This document shows positions 1 through 6,466 of a stretch of 11,096 bases of DNA, piece after piece. Source of the DNA: Microcaldota archaeon (GTDB lineage Archaea > Micrarchaeota > Micrarchaeia > Burarchaeales > JAKAKT01); contig JAPLWU010000111.1 of assembly GCA_026396425.1 (NCBI GenBank), positions 1 through 11,096 on the forward strand. Direction: 5' to 3'. The notes beneath the pieces were generated by a model. It was not told where the DNA came from. It searched no databases and worked only from the letters and a program-made list of their open reading frames with translations. A program made the translations under genes and the position numbers. The number at the start of each line of letters is the position of its first letter. The stretch's first letter is position 1.

Positions 1-5
1 TGGCG

Positions 6-791
6 ATGGACTTGGCCGCAGCCGAAGAAAAAAAATTCGATGAAACCAAGTGGGGGTTGCTCAACTCGATTCTGGCTGGAGCGTATCCTCTAAGCGGAAG
101 GAGTGTTGAGGAGAACGGCAGGGAGCTTCTTGGCTGGCTCATAAGGAGTGTCCCGAAAATCGAGAAAGAAAACGGGGGCCCGGTATACCTTGAGCTTGTC
201 TCTTCATCTTTCATGAACAGGCTGAGGTGGTTTGCCGTGCAAGTGGCCGATTTCCCGCTCATGCATTCCATCCCCGCGCCTCCAAAGGATGCACAGTTCG
301 TCTCGAATAGCGACTTCTGCGGCCATGGCGAGGTTAAGGGGAGAAAGGAGATATTCGTTTTCTCGAGGAAGGCCTTTGGAGCCCTGGGTTCAAAAAAGAG
401 CGCGGACACCATGCTGGAGCTTGCGAGGATAAATGCCGAGAAACGGGATTTCGTAGTCGTTCTTCCGCAGGAAGCGCTCACCGGCACAAACCTAAGCGAC
501 CTGAAGCAGGCGAGCGGGAAATATTTCAGTAATGCGTGCGCGGTGCTCGAGTATCAGATGCTTGGCGGGAGTGAATGGGCTGGCAGCCTCCATCAGGAAT
601 TATCGTGCGAGCACTTCGAACAGCTTGCCCGCGATTTTAAACTGCTGTTCATTCCCGTAGAGAAGCTCTCGCTCGGAGGTTTTGAGGCGAAGCTGGGTGA
701 CGAACACGCAATGCCGATGGCCGGGGACGTGCACCTGGCGTGCGACAGGGAAAGGAGAGTGGCCTGGGGGAGCTTGAGGAACCTGGAATAA
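6..791 (+). CDS. Hypothetical protein, possibly N-terminally truncated by the window edge
   Basis: I do not recognise this 261-residue protein. It has no signal peptide or membrane segment and looks like a soluble mixed alpha/beta protein. Hydrophobic strands occur near residues 60-65 (VYLELV), 115-118 (IFVF) and 149-154 (FVVVLP). It has few cysteines and no cofactor motif I can name. Codon use is GC-rich at third positions, like the neighbouring genes, and no competing frame on either strand looks better. The frame stays open through bases 1-5, so the ATG at 6 may not be the true start and upstream coding sequence may be missing. The stop TAA at 789-791 is followed by T-rich sequence suited to archaeal termination. 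The next gene converges on it from the minus strand. Confidence 0.7.
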   Translation: MDLAAAEEKKFDETKWGLLNSILAGAYPLSGRSVEENGRELLGWLIRSVPKIEKENGGPVYLELVSSSFMNRLRWFAVQVADFPLMHSIPAPPKDAQFVSNSDFCGHGEVKGRKEIFVFSRKAFGALGSKKSADTMLELARINAEKRDFVVVLPQEALTGTNLSDLKQASGKYFSNACAVLEYQMLGGSEWAGSLHQELSCEHFEQLARDFKLLFIPVEKLSLGGFEAKLGDEHAMPMAGDVHLACDRERRVAWGSLRNLE

Positions 792-865
792 ATTTGTGTC
801 TATTTCTTTTCCCAAGTGGTTTTCTTTCTCCGCAAATTTCGTATTCGAGAAAAACTGTGCGTTTT
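792..865. terminator. Convergent intergenic terminator region
   Basis: This short gap separates the 3' ends of two convergent genes. The plus strand has T-rich runs just after the upstream stop (about 793-830), typical of archaeal intrinsic termination. At 849-867 there is an inverted repeat with arms GAAAAAC and GTTTTTC and a 5-nt loop. It gives a poly-T tract on both strands and reaches into the stop codon (866-868) of the minus-strand lipoprotein gene. A bidirectional terminator is the simplest reading. Confidence 0.5.
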
Positions 866-1318
866 TCATGGGAAGATAGTCAAATCCGCAAGCCGGTCTT
901 TCAAATCCCCTTGGCAGTTTTCCAGGCCGTAAATCAGGGATGTAACCCACCTTTGGTCAAAATTTCCCTTTTCATATATGCAGTACATGCTCTTTCCCTC
1001 AAGGGCATTTTTCATCTCCCGGGTTTCATTGGCGTTCAGGCTTACGAGCGTCTTTGTGAACACGCAAGATTTCGAAGACGAGAAGCTGAAAGTCCCGACC
1101 TCGTCAGTAACGGTCAGGTTCATGCTCTCGCAATTGTTCGCCGCTGTTATGAAGCACGCCTCGTTCCCGCAGCCTGGGCTTGCCGGGGGCGCATTCGTTA
1201 TGTTTTGCGCATTGCCCGCCGGAAGGTTCTGGGAAGGAGAGGAACAGCCTGCCAGGAAAAGGATGAGGATTCCCGCAGCCAGCATCAGCGCAACCCGCTT
1301 TTCAATGGTTTTTGCCAT
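866..1318 (-). CDS. Small predicted secreted lipoprotein with conserved-looking cysteines
   Basis: This is a 150-residue protein, probably anchored to the outer face of the membrane. The N-terminus has charged residues (KTIEKR), a hydrophobic stretch and a lipobox LAGC at residues 22-25, then a Ser/Pro/Asn-rich linker. The mature part has cysteines in a C-x4-C-x7-C arrangement (CGNEAC then C) plus later single cysteines, suggesting disulfides. I chose the ATG at 1318 because it puts the signal peptide at the N-terminus; a TTG further upstream would add 15 unlikely residues and overlap the previous gene. The start lies 8 nt after the stop of the upstream secreted-protein gene, so the two are probably cotranscribed. 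The family is unknown to me and the function is not assigned. Confidence 0.75.
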   Translation of the reverse strand: MAKTIEKRVALMLAAGILILFLAGCSSPSQNLPAGNAQNITNAPPASPGCGNEACFITAANNCESMNLTVTDEVGTFSFSSSKSCVFTKTLVSLNANETREMKNALEGKSMYCIYEKGNFDQRWVTSLIYGLENCQGDLKDRLADLTIFP

Positions 1319-1326
1319 AATCCCAC

Positions 1327-2364
1327 TCAGTTTACAACTATCGATTTGACGATGCCTTCCCAAGGCCCGACTGTAAAGTAAACCTTAATATCCCAAAGGC
1401 TCTTGTCGGAAGATTCCTTCGGGACGTCCATGCCGTACAAGCCCCCCTGCCAGTTGCCCTTTTCGGTGCCCACTTTCCTCATCAGCAGGCTGTTGGCCGG
1501 CTTCGGGAATGTCGAGAAGCCCAGCTCCCTGGCGATGCTCTTTTCCATCGCGTCCCGCACGCTCGCGGTCACCGCCCCGCTGTTCGCCGCCCTGTCCATG
1601 TACTCGTAGTATTCGTGGGTCAGCCCCTGGCTTCGCTTCAGCTCGGCCATGTCCACGTTCGCCTCGAAGTTGTTCGGGTCCGCGTCAAGCACTTTCTTGT
1701 ATTTCGCCTCGATGGACGGCTCGAGCGAGTCTATACGGTCCTGGACGGCATTGATTTGCGCGTCCTGGGACTCGCCCGTAAGCAGGTTCTGGAGATTCAA
1801 ATACTTGAGTTCCCCGCGCAGGTCGAAGTCGTTGTTCAAATCGCTTCGCGCTGCTGCAACCTGCTCCTCCGGAGTCAGTTCGGGCGGCTTGCTCGGGGGG
1901 ATTACGATTGGCGGGGCAGGGCAACCTTGGGTATTGGTCCCGCTCAAGGATGTCGAGCCGCTGCACGAGCCGTCCGAGCCGCTGTAATCCCAGGTGTATT
2001 CTCCCGCAAAGGAAGCGCAATCCGTCGTGAAGTAAATGTCATAGTCGGACAGGGTCGAAGTCCCGGGCGGGTCCGAAACAGTCCTGCTCCTGAAGTGCAA
2101 CACGTTGCCGGAAATGAATGTCCCGGTCGCAGGTCCGTGGCCCACGTCCCCCATCACCGCAGTCGTTTGGTCGTGCTGGATTATCACGCCATATGTGTTG
2201 GTGAAAATCGGGCCATGGCAGGCGGTCTGGTCCTCGGTGACGGTAACCTGCCATTGGCTCGTTCCGGAGTATTGGCTCCAATTCCACGGGGGCATGCTGA
2301 CCTGGGCGTGGAGCAGCGGCAAGAGAAACCCGAACAGGATAAACAACGATAAAATCCCGCGCAT
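1327..2364 (-). CDS. Secreted two-domain protein with signal peptide, Pro-rich linker and TPR-like helices
   Basis: The 345-residue product starts with a signal peptide (hydrophobic residues 5-18, probable cleavage after HA at 19-20). Residues 21-150 are rich in Ser, Thr, Gly and aromatics with several cysteines, suggesting a beta-sandwich exported domain. Residues about 150-165 form a Pro-rich linker (PPIVIPPSKPPELTP). Next comes a helical part with a TPR-like segment (AKYKKVLDADPNNFEA) and a C-terminal domain ending KSIVVN. A TATA-like element at 2386-2396 centres 27 nt from the ATG, which fits a leaderless transcript starting at this codon. The gene probably forms an operon with the downstream lipoprotein gene. 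No enzymatic motif is visible; a surface or envelope role is inference. Confidence 0.75.
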   Translation of the reverse strand: MRGILSLFILFGFLLPLLHAQVSMPPWNWSQYSGTSQWQVTVTEDQTACHGPIFTNTYGVIIQHDQTTAVMGDVGHGPATGTFISGNVLHFRSRTVSDPPGTSTLSDYDIYFTTDCASFAGEYTWDYSGSDGSCSGSTSLSGTNTQGCPAPPIVIPPSKPPELTPEEQVAAARSDLNNDFDLRGELKYLNLQNLLTGESQDAQINAVQDRIDSLEPSIEAKYKKVLDADPNNFEANVDMAELKRSQGLTHEYYEYMDRAANSGAVTASVRDAMEKSIARELGFSTFPKPANSLLMRKVGTEKGNWQGGLYGMDVPKESSDKSLWDIKVYFTVGPWEGIVKSIVVN

Positions 2365-2385
2365 GGATTGGTTAACCCGGCGGGG

Positions 2386-2396
2386 ATTAAAAAACT
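2386..2396 (-). promoter_or_regulatory. TATA-like element of the secreted-protein gene
   Basis: On the minus strand this reads AGTTTTTTAAT. Its centre is 27 nt before the A of the ATG at 2364, the usual archaeal TATA-to-start-site distance, so transcription would begin at the start codon itself. Confidence 0.5.
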
Positions 2397-2427
2397 ATCC
2401 CCGGGCGGGAGAGATACCAGAATTATT

Positions 2428-2492
2428 TCAGCACTCAAGATCGTCGTCACGGCGCGTTCGGAACACGCTCAGCAATACCTCAGTGTCATCAT
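2428..2492 (-). ncRNA. Box C/D guide sRNA (2'-O-methylation guide)
   Basis: On the minus strand all four boxes occur in order. They are C box ATGATGA (2486-2492), a 13-nt guide CACTGAGGTATTG, D' box CTGA (2469-2472), an 18-nt spacer with a GCGT/ACGC hairpin, C' box GTGACGA (2444-2450), a 12-nt guide CGATCTTGAGTG, and D box CTGA (2428-2431). Guide lengths and the 65-nt core fit archaeal C/D sRNAs, which bind L7Ae, Nop5 and fibrillarin. By the D+5 rule the predicted targets are CAATACCTCAGTG (A at position 5) and CACTCAAGATCG (C at position 5). A TATA-like TTATTAATTT lies about 27 nt before the C box. Flanks pair only weakly, so exact ends are uncertain. The target RNAs are unknown. Confidence 0.82.
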
Positions 2493-2513
2493 CGTGAAAA
2501 AGTAAGAAAAAAG

Positions 2514-2524
2514 AAATTAATAAG
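2514..2524 (-). promoter_or_regulatory. TATA-like element of the first C/D sRNA
   Basis: The minus strand reads CTTATTAATTT, abutting the stop codon of the upstream PLP-enzyme gene. Its centre is about 27 nt from the first base of the C box, so transcription would start almost exactly at the sRNA core. Confidence 0.45.
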
Positions 2525-4258
2525 CTAGCGGGGCAGGAATTTCGAAAGTTCGGCGACTGCCGTTCTGAATTCGTTCGGCTTTACCAGCTCATACTTGCCT
2601 TCGAAGTGGTAGAAGCCGCTCGTGTTGAATCCTATCGCATTCATGCCACCGCTCAGGGACGCGAAAACGCCCGATTTGTATGCCTCGCCGACGGAACCCA
2701 AAACCACGTTCAGCAATTCCGTCGAATAAGTCTCCCGCGGGATTGCGAAGCGGAGGGAGTCCATCTCTGTCGGAGGGGTCTTGAAGACCCATTCCCCGTC
2801 GGGATTCTGCTTCCACTTCGCATATAGTTTGTGGCCGAGGCCACAGGGGCGCGTCCCGATTCCGGCCATTGTCATCGCGCCGAGGTATTCCGCGGCCGCC
2901 AGTTCCGGCTTAACTCCCGGGAGAACCGCGCCCGAATCGACATAAAGGGCGTGGGCACCCCCTACGACCGGGAAGTCATACTTCCTCGTCAGGGAGTCGA
3001 ACACATCCGAAATCTGGAGTATTCTGCTGGCGATTCTGTAAGGATCTATCATCTCGTATAAGCCCGAGACTATCTCGATCATGCCTCCCCCAGTCAGGCC
3101 TGCGTACGAATCGAAACCGCAGCCGTAATTGACGGTCGTAAGCTTCTGTATCAGTTTGCCCAGTTCCGCAGCCGGAACCGCGGCGCTCTCCGCGCCCCGG
3201 AATACTTTTTCCTTGTTTACAAATATCGCCCCTCCGCTGTGGGCGTACATTTTCTTGAAGCTTACCGTAACCACGTCGGCATAGGAGAGCATCTCCTTGA
3301 CTATCTCGTCCAGCGTCTTGTTTTCGTAGCCAGGCTCGAAGAGCTTCACGAACAGGGCATTCTCGGAAATCCTGCAGGCGTCTATGTGCAGGATGAGGCC
3401 GTGCTCCCTCGCAATTTCGGCGGCTTTCTTTACGTTCTCCATGGAAACAGGCTGGCCACCCCCGCCGTTGTCCGTCACGGTTATGAGTATTGACTTGATC
3501 TTGTTCGGGCGGCCCAGCCTCGCCTTTACCGCATCGAGGTTTATGTTCCCCATGAAAACGCTTTCGGCATTGCGGTATTTTTCCGGATTCGACATCGGGG
3601 TGCATGCCCGGACCCGCATGCCCTTGTCTTCTATATGCCCTTTTGTAGTGTCGAAAGGCCTGTTCGAAACTATCATGTCCTCCCTGTTGGTGATTTTCAG
3701 TTTTCGGAATGCGGTGAAAAGCAGGGTTTCGGCCGCGCGGCCCTGGAGCGTCGGATAGAAGTCGAATTGCTCCCCTAAAAGCTCCTTTACCGTAAATTTC
3801 AACTGGGCGAATGGTTCAAGCCCGGCGTAGGCAACCGTTTTTATGCTGGAAACGTGTTCTTTCCATGCCCGTTTCATTTGCTCCTGCCTTGCCGAAAGGG
3901 TGGTGCTGCCCGAATCGCTTAATGCGTCAATGAGAACCATCTCGGCCTGGACGTTGAAAGGATTGAAGCGGGCCGCGATTACGTGCGAAGGCATCTCGTT
4001 CGCATGATTCTGGGCCCAGACGGCTATGCTGTCTTTTCCGATTGGCCTGTTTGTGTAACCGAGTTCGAGCATCTTTCTTGCCTCGGGGTCTGCCCTGCCG
4101 AATTGCTTCTCGAGAAGCGGCCTAGAGCGCGAGAGCTCGGCCCTTATGGTCTGCATTTCCCTCGCTGACATCTTCTCGGAAGCCCTCGCCATTGCCGCCT
4201 CGCGGTAGGGGGCCAACACAGGATGTATGGATGTTCTGTCTGATAGGGACTTTTGCAC
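2525..4258 (-). CDS. Tryptophanase / tyrosine phenol-lyase family PLP enzyme (beta-eliminating lyase)
   Basis: This 577-residue cytoplasmic enzyme belongs to the fold-type I PLP beta-eliminating lyases, which split tryptophan or tyrosine into indole or phenol, pyruvate and ammonia. Family landmarks run colinearly: DSGSTT (115-120), LQGRAAE (171-177), PFDTTKGH (201-208), NGGGGQPVSMENVKKA (264-279), HIDACRISEN (291-300, with Asp and Arg that contact PLP in the family), YENKTLDEIV, YADVVTVSFKK (PLP Lys 335 or 336) and GGAHALYVDSG. A bacterial tryptophanase has about 470 residues; the excess is mainly an N-terminal extension of roughly 90 residues. The start is a GTG, with a TATA-like element 29 nt upstream. 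Met23 is an alternative start. Substrate cannot be fixed: the usual family SGKKD lysine motif reads SFKKM here. The gene stands alone and diverges from aspS. Confidence 0.85.
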   Translation of the reverse strand: MQKSLSDRTSIHPVLAPYREAAMARASEKMSAREMQTIRAELSRSRPLLEKQFGRADPEARKMLELGYTNRPIGKDSIAVWAQNHANEMPSHVIAARFNPFNVQAEMVLIDALSDSGSTTLSARQEQMKRAWKEHVSSIKTVAYAGLEPFAQLKFTVKELLGEQFDFYPTLQGRAAETLLFTAFRKLKITNREDMIVSNRPFDTTKGHIEDKGMRVRACTPMSNPEKYRNAESVFMGNINLDAVKARLGRPNKIKSILITVTDNGGGGQPVSMENVKKAAEIAREHGLILHIDACRISENALFVKLFEPGYENKTLDEIVKEMLSYADVVTVSFKKMYAHSGGAIFVNKEKVFRGAESAAVPAAELGKLIQKLTTVNYGCGFDSYAGLTGGGMIEIVSGLYEMIDPYRIASRILQISDVFDSLTRKYDFPVVGGAHALYVDSGAVLPGVKPELAAAEYLGAMTMAGIGTRPCGLGHKLYAKWKQNPDGEWVFKTPPTEMDSLRFAIPRETYSTELLNVVLGSVGEAYKSGVFASLSGGMNAIGFNTSGFYHFEGKYELVKPNEFRTAVAELSKFLPR

Positions 4259-4281
4259 TCAAACCACTCTTCCCGATTTCG

Positions 4282-4323
4282 AATCATAAACAGAGGAAAA
4301 TATTACCCATGTAAAGTTTATTA
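4282..4323. promoter_or_regulatory. Divergent promoter pair for the PLP lyase and aspS
   Basis: The gap between the divergent genes carries two TATA-like elements. On the minus strand GTTTATGATT (4282-4291) centres 29 nt from the GTG at 4258. On the plus strand AAGTTTATTA (4314-4323) centres 28 nt from the ATG at 4347. Both spacings suit leaderless transcripts. The second supports the aspS start at 4347 over the in-frame ATG at 4338. A GTGAT (4331-4335) could serve as a Shine-Dalgarno site if transcription started further upstream. Confidence 0.45.
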
Positions 4324-4346
4324 GCATTCCGTGATAAATGAACGTC

Positions 4347-5323
4347 ATGATGAGGAGCCATTACGCATCCGAGATTTCCCCTGCCATGGACGGGCAGACT
4401 GTTGAGCTGGCGGGCTGGGCCCACGAAATTCGCAACTTGGGAAAATTGAGGTTCATCGTTCTGCGGGACAGGAGCGGGCTAGTGCAGGTTACCGCGAAAA
4501 AGGGCGTGGCAAGCGAGGAGATATTCGAGGAGATGGGGAAAATCACGGTGAAGGAAACTCTTTTACGGATTGAGGGGAAAGTCAAGGCGGAAAAGCAGGC
4601 CCCGAAAGGGTTCGAGATTGTCCCGCTCAAGATTGAAGTTTTGAATCCCGTAACAGAAACGATTCCGTTCGAATTGACCGGAAAAGTGCCTGCCGAAATC
4701 GATGTGAGGCTCGACAATCGCTTTGTTGATTTGAGAAGGCTCGAAACGCAGGCCATTTTCAAAATCAGGAGCGAGATGCTCAGAATCTTCAGGGAGGTTC
4801 TGCTAGCTAAAAAATTCCAGGAGATGACTCCGCCTTGCATCGTTGCTGCCGCAACCGAGGGAGGAACCGACCTTTTCGAAGTTCAATATTTCGAGAAGAA
4901 AGCTTACCTTGCGCAATCCCCTCAACTGTATAAACAACTCGCTGTAATCGGCGGAATGGACCGCGTATTCATGACGAGTCCCGTTTTCAGAGCGGAAAAG
5001 CACAATACGACCGCCCACTTGAACGAAATTTTGCAGATGGATATCGAGATGGGATTTGCGGACCACAACGAAGTGATGGATATTTTGGGCGAGGTTCTGA
5101 TTGCGGTGATAAAGGGAGTGAAAGAGAACTGCCCCGAAGAGCTCAAACTGCTAGGGCAGGAACTGAAAGTCCCGAAAGAGGTCAGAAAGCACACGTATTC
5201 GGAAATTGTTGAACTTTTGAATAAGAAGGGGGAGAAAATCGAATGGGGCGAGGACTTTGCGGCCGGGAGAACATACGGGAGTGCGCCATGTTCCCGAGGG
5301 ACAGGGTAAGGCTCACGCCCTAA
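4347..5323 (+). pseudogene. aspS: Archaeal-type aspartyl-tRNA synthetase interrupted by an internal deletion and frame change
   Basis: Class II aspartyl-tRNA synthetase charges tRNA-Asp (in many archaea also tRNA-Asn). The N-terminus MMRSHYASEI matches the archaeal start, followed by the OB-fold anticodon-binding domain (LGKLRFIVLRDRSG), the motif 1 region (FQEMTPP), ATEGGTDLF, YLAQSPQLYKQ and motif 2 (VFRAEKHNTTAHLNE). The reading is normal to about WGEDFAA (near 5262). It then leaves frame and stops at 5307-5309. The true family C-terminus, GRENIRECAMFPRDRVRLTP and a stop (5261-5323), is intact in another frame. About 100 codons between these points, including motif 3 (GxGxGxER), are absent; archaeal AspRS is normally near 430-440 residues. 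As read, the enzyme cannot work. A misassembly or sequencing gap is as likely as a real deletion, because the gene is essential unless another copy exists. Confidence 0.88.
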
Positions 5324-5333
5324 GCTTTTTATT
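5323..5333 (+). promoter_or_regulatory. TATA-like element of tRNA-Thr
   Basis: The sequence AGCTTTTTATT directly follows the relic aspS stop. Its centre is about 32 nt before the first base of the tRNA, leaving a short 5' leader. Confidence 0.4.
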
Positions 5334-5359
5334 CTTGGCTAAACATATTGTTGACTTGC

Positions 5360-5554
5360 GCCCCAGTAGCTCAGCGGTAGAGCGACTGTCTCGTAAGGGG
5401 CTTCGCCCCTTATGAACCCCCTTTTAGGGGGTATCGGGAAACTCTCACTTTCCCCGCGGGGGAGGGTCAGGAGGAGCCTGAAACTGGGGAGGGGGCAGCG
5501 CCCCCTCCGCGGTTCGGAAACAGTAGGCCGGGAGTTCAATTCTCCCCTGGGGCT
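5360..5554 (+). tRNA. tRNA-Thr (anticodon CGT) with a 123-nt intron
   Basis: The cloverleaf is complete once the insert is removed. The acceptor stem GCCCCAG (5360-5366) pairs with CTGGGGC (5547-5553). The D-arm is GCTC/GAGC. The anticodon stem ACTGT (5385-5389) pairs with ACAGT (5520-5524). The loop CTCGTA+A gives anticodon CGT (5392-5394), reading ACG (Thr). The variable loop is AGGCC and the T-arm is GGGAG-TTCAATT-CTCCC. The base after the acceptor stem is T, matching the U73 typical of archaeal tRNA-Thr. CCA is not encoded. The exons are 5360-5395 and about 5519-5554, with the intron at the canonical 37/38 position. It lies downstream of aspS and has its own TATA-like element. Identity is firm; the exact splice sites could shift by one A. 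Confidence 0.95.
5396..5518 (+). other. tRNA intron, GC-rich and packed with hairpins
   Basis: This 123-nt insert at position 37/38 of tRNA-Thr would be cut out by the archaeal splicing endonuclease. It folds locally into consecutive hairpins: AAGGGGC/GCCCCTT (5395-5411), ACCCCC/GGGGGT (5416-5432), TCCCC/GGGGA (5451-5463), TCAGG/CCTGA (5467-5481) and GGAGGGGGC/GCCCCCTCC (5488-5508). A strict bulge-helix-bulge motif at the ends was not evident: only about three pairs (TCG with CGG) form near the 3' site, so a relaxed motif is needed. No box C/D elements are present inside it. Confidence 0.85.
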
Positions 5555-5673
5555 TTCAGCGGTTAGGAGAGAAGTAGGAGCGGCCGAAGGCCGCGGGTTT
5601 TCTTTTGAACCCTAAGGCCTTTTCTTTACATAAAGAAAAGGAGTTAAGTTCCGCTTATACAACCGATGAGGGC
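5555..5673. terminator. Intergenic hairpins between tRNA-Thr and the Rieske gene
   Basis: No gene is seen here. A hairpin GCGGCC-GAA-GGCCGC (5580-5594) followed by GGGTTTTCTTTT resembles a plus-strand terminator for the tRNA. A near-perfect palindrome at 5618-5641 has 11-base arms (CCTTTTCTTTA / TAAAGAAAAGG) around a central CA. It gives a T-rich stretch on both strands and may end the minus-strand Rieske transcript. Confidence 0.45.
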
Positions 5674-5967
5674 TCATTCCACCTCGATATCTTCGCCGAC
5701 CACGCGCACCTTGTATTGCTTTACCGGCTTTGTGGCTGGCCCTCCAACTACCGCGCCGGTCTTTACGTTGAATTTCGAGCCGTGCCACGGGCATTCCACG
5801 ACTTCGCCGTCGAGCTTGCCCTTGCAGAGGGGCCCACTCCTGTGCGTGCATGCATTATCGACCGCGTAATAACCAGCGCCGACTTTGAAAATCGCTATTT
5901 TCGTGCCTCCCATCATGGCGCAGAAGGGCTTGCCCTCAACCACGTCGCTCTTTTTCGCAACCTTCAT
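5674..5967 (-). CDS. Rieske-type [2Fe-2S] ferredoxin
   Basis: This 97-residue soluble protein carries both Rieske cluster motifs, CTH (Cys40, His42) within NACTHRSGPL and CPWH (Cys59, His62) within VVECPWHGSKF. The length fits a stand-alone Rieske ferredoxin of the kind that shuttles electrons to oxygenases or reductases. There is no membrane anchor and no oxygenase catalytic domain. The ATG at 5967 was chosen because a near-perfect Shine-Dalgarno AGGAGGTG (5973-5980) sits 5 nt upstream; an in-frame ATG at 6021 lacks such a site. It follows desulfoferrodoxin and rubrerythrin on the same strand, so a role as electron carrier in oxidative-stress defence is a reasonable inference, not shown by the sequence. 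Confidence 0.92.
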   Translation of the reverse strand: MKVAKKSDVVEGKPFCAMMGGTKIAIFKVGAGYYAVDNACTHRSGPLCKGKLDGEVVECPWHGSKFNVKTGAVVGGPATKPVKQYKVRVVGEDIEVE

Positions 5968-5972
5968 TGGCA

Positions 5973-5980
5973 CACCTCCT
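5973..5980 (-). promoter_or_regulatory. Strong Shine-Dalgarno that fixes the Rieske start
   Basis: AGGAGGTG is fully complementary to the archaeal 16S 3' end (CACCTCCT) and stands 5 nt before the ATG at 5967, deciding against the longer frame. Confidence 0.85.
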
Positions 5981-6042
5981 ATCAAATATCGGGCATGGCT
6001 GGTTTTCGCGCCTTTCTTCATGAGGTATTTCTGGCGGATGCG

Positions 6043-6420
6043 CTAGGCCTTGATCCACAGCCCGTGCACGTTGCAGTATTCGCGCGCAGTTATCTTGTCG
6101 GCCTTGATTTCGAATTCCGCCTCGGGCTTGTCGCCGGGCTTGAGGAATTTCCTGTAGGCCTTCCCATCGGCGAAAACCTGTATCCACTCGATGTAGTGCG
6201 AGGCCTCCATGGGATGCGGAATCGAACCAATCCTGACTTTTACGCCGTTCGCGATTTTTTCGATTACCGGGACGTGCTTCTCTCCTCCCGCATCCTGCGA
6301 TTTCTCCTTCTGAAGATCCATGGGCAGGCCGCAGCATACGAGCTTGCCTTCGCCGGGGTGGAGGACTTCGACGATGTTGCCGCAGACGCTGCATTTGTAT
6401 ATTTCATTCTGTTTCGCCAT
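6043..6420 (-). CDS. dfx: Desulfoferrodoxin (two-iron superoxide reductase)
   Basis: This 125-residue cytoplasmic enzyme reduces superoxide to hydrogen peroxide without making oxygen. The N-terminal desulforedoxin-like domain has the FeCys4 ligands Cys10, Cys13, Cys29 and Cys30 (CSVC ... VCC). The C-terminal neelaredoxin-like domain has the active site: EKHVP (Glu47, Lys48, His49), His69 and His75 in IPHPMEASHY, then Cys116 and His119 in CNVHG, the Fe(His)4Cys centre. Length and motif order are those of the two-iron class. The ATG at 6420 has GGTGAT (6425-6430) 4 nt upstream; earlier in-frame ATGs would overlap that site. It sits between rubrerythrin, which can remove the peroxide it makes, and a Rieske ferredoxin. 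Confidence 0.95.
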   Translation of the reverse strand: MAKQNEIYKCSVCGNIVEVLHPGEGKLVCCGLPMDLQKEKSQDAGGEKHVPVIEKIANGVKVRIGSIPHPMEASHYIEWIQVFADGKAYRKFLKPGDKPEAEFEIKADKITAREYCNVHGLWIKA

Positions 6421-6466
6421 TCGCATCACCACATATCCACGCCCTCGGAGTGGTTTTACCCTGTTC

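Noticed and set aside
740..2352. Plus-strand open frames of 213 and 245 codons (740-1381 and 1615-2352)
   Set aside because: They run antisense to the lipoprotein and secreted-protein genes, whose signal peptides and codon use are convincing.
5412..5615. Protein encoded across the tRNA intron
   Set aside because: The frame is open by chance across GC-rich hairpins and overlaps the tRNA 3' exon; no ribosome binding site or family resemblance.
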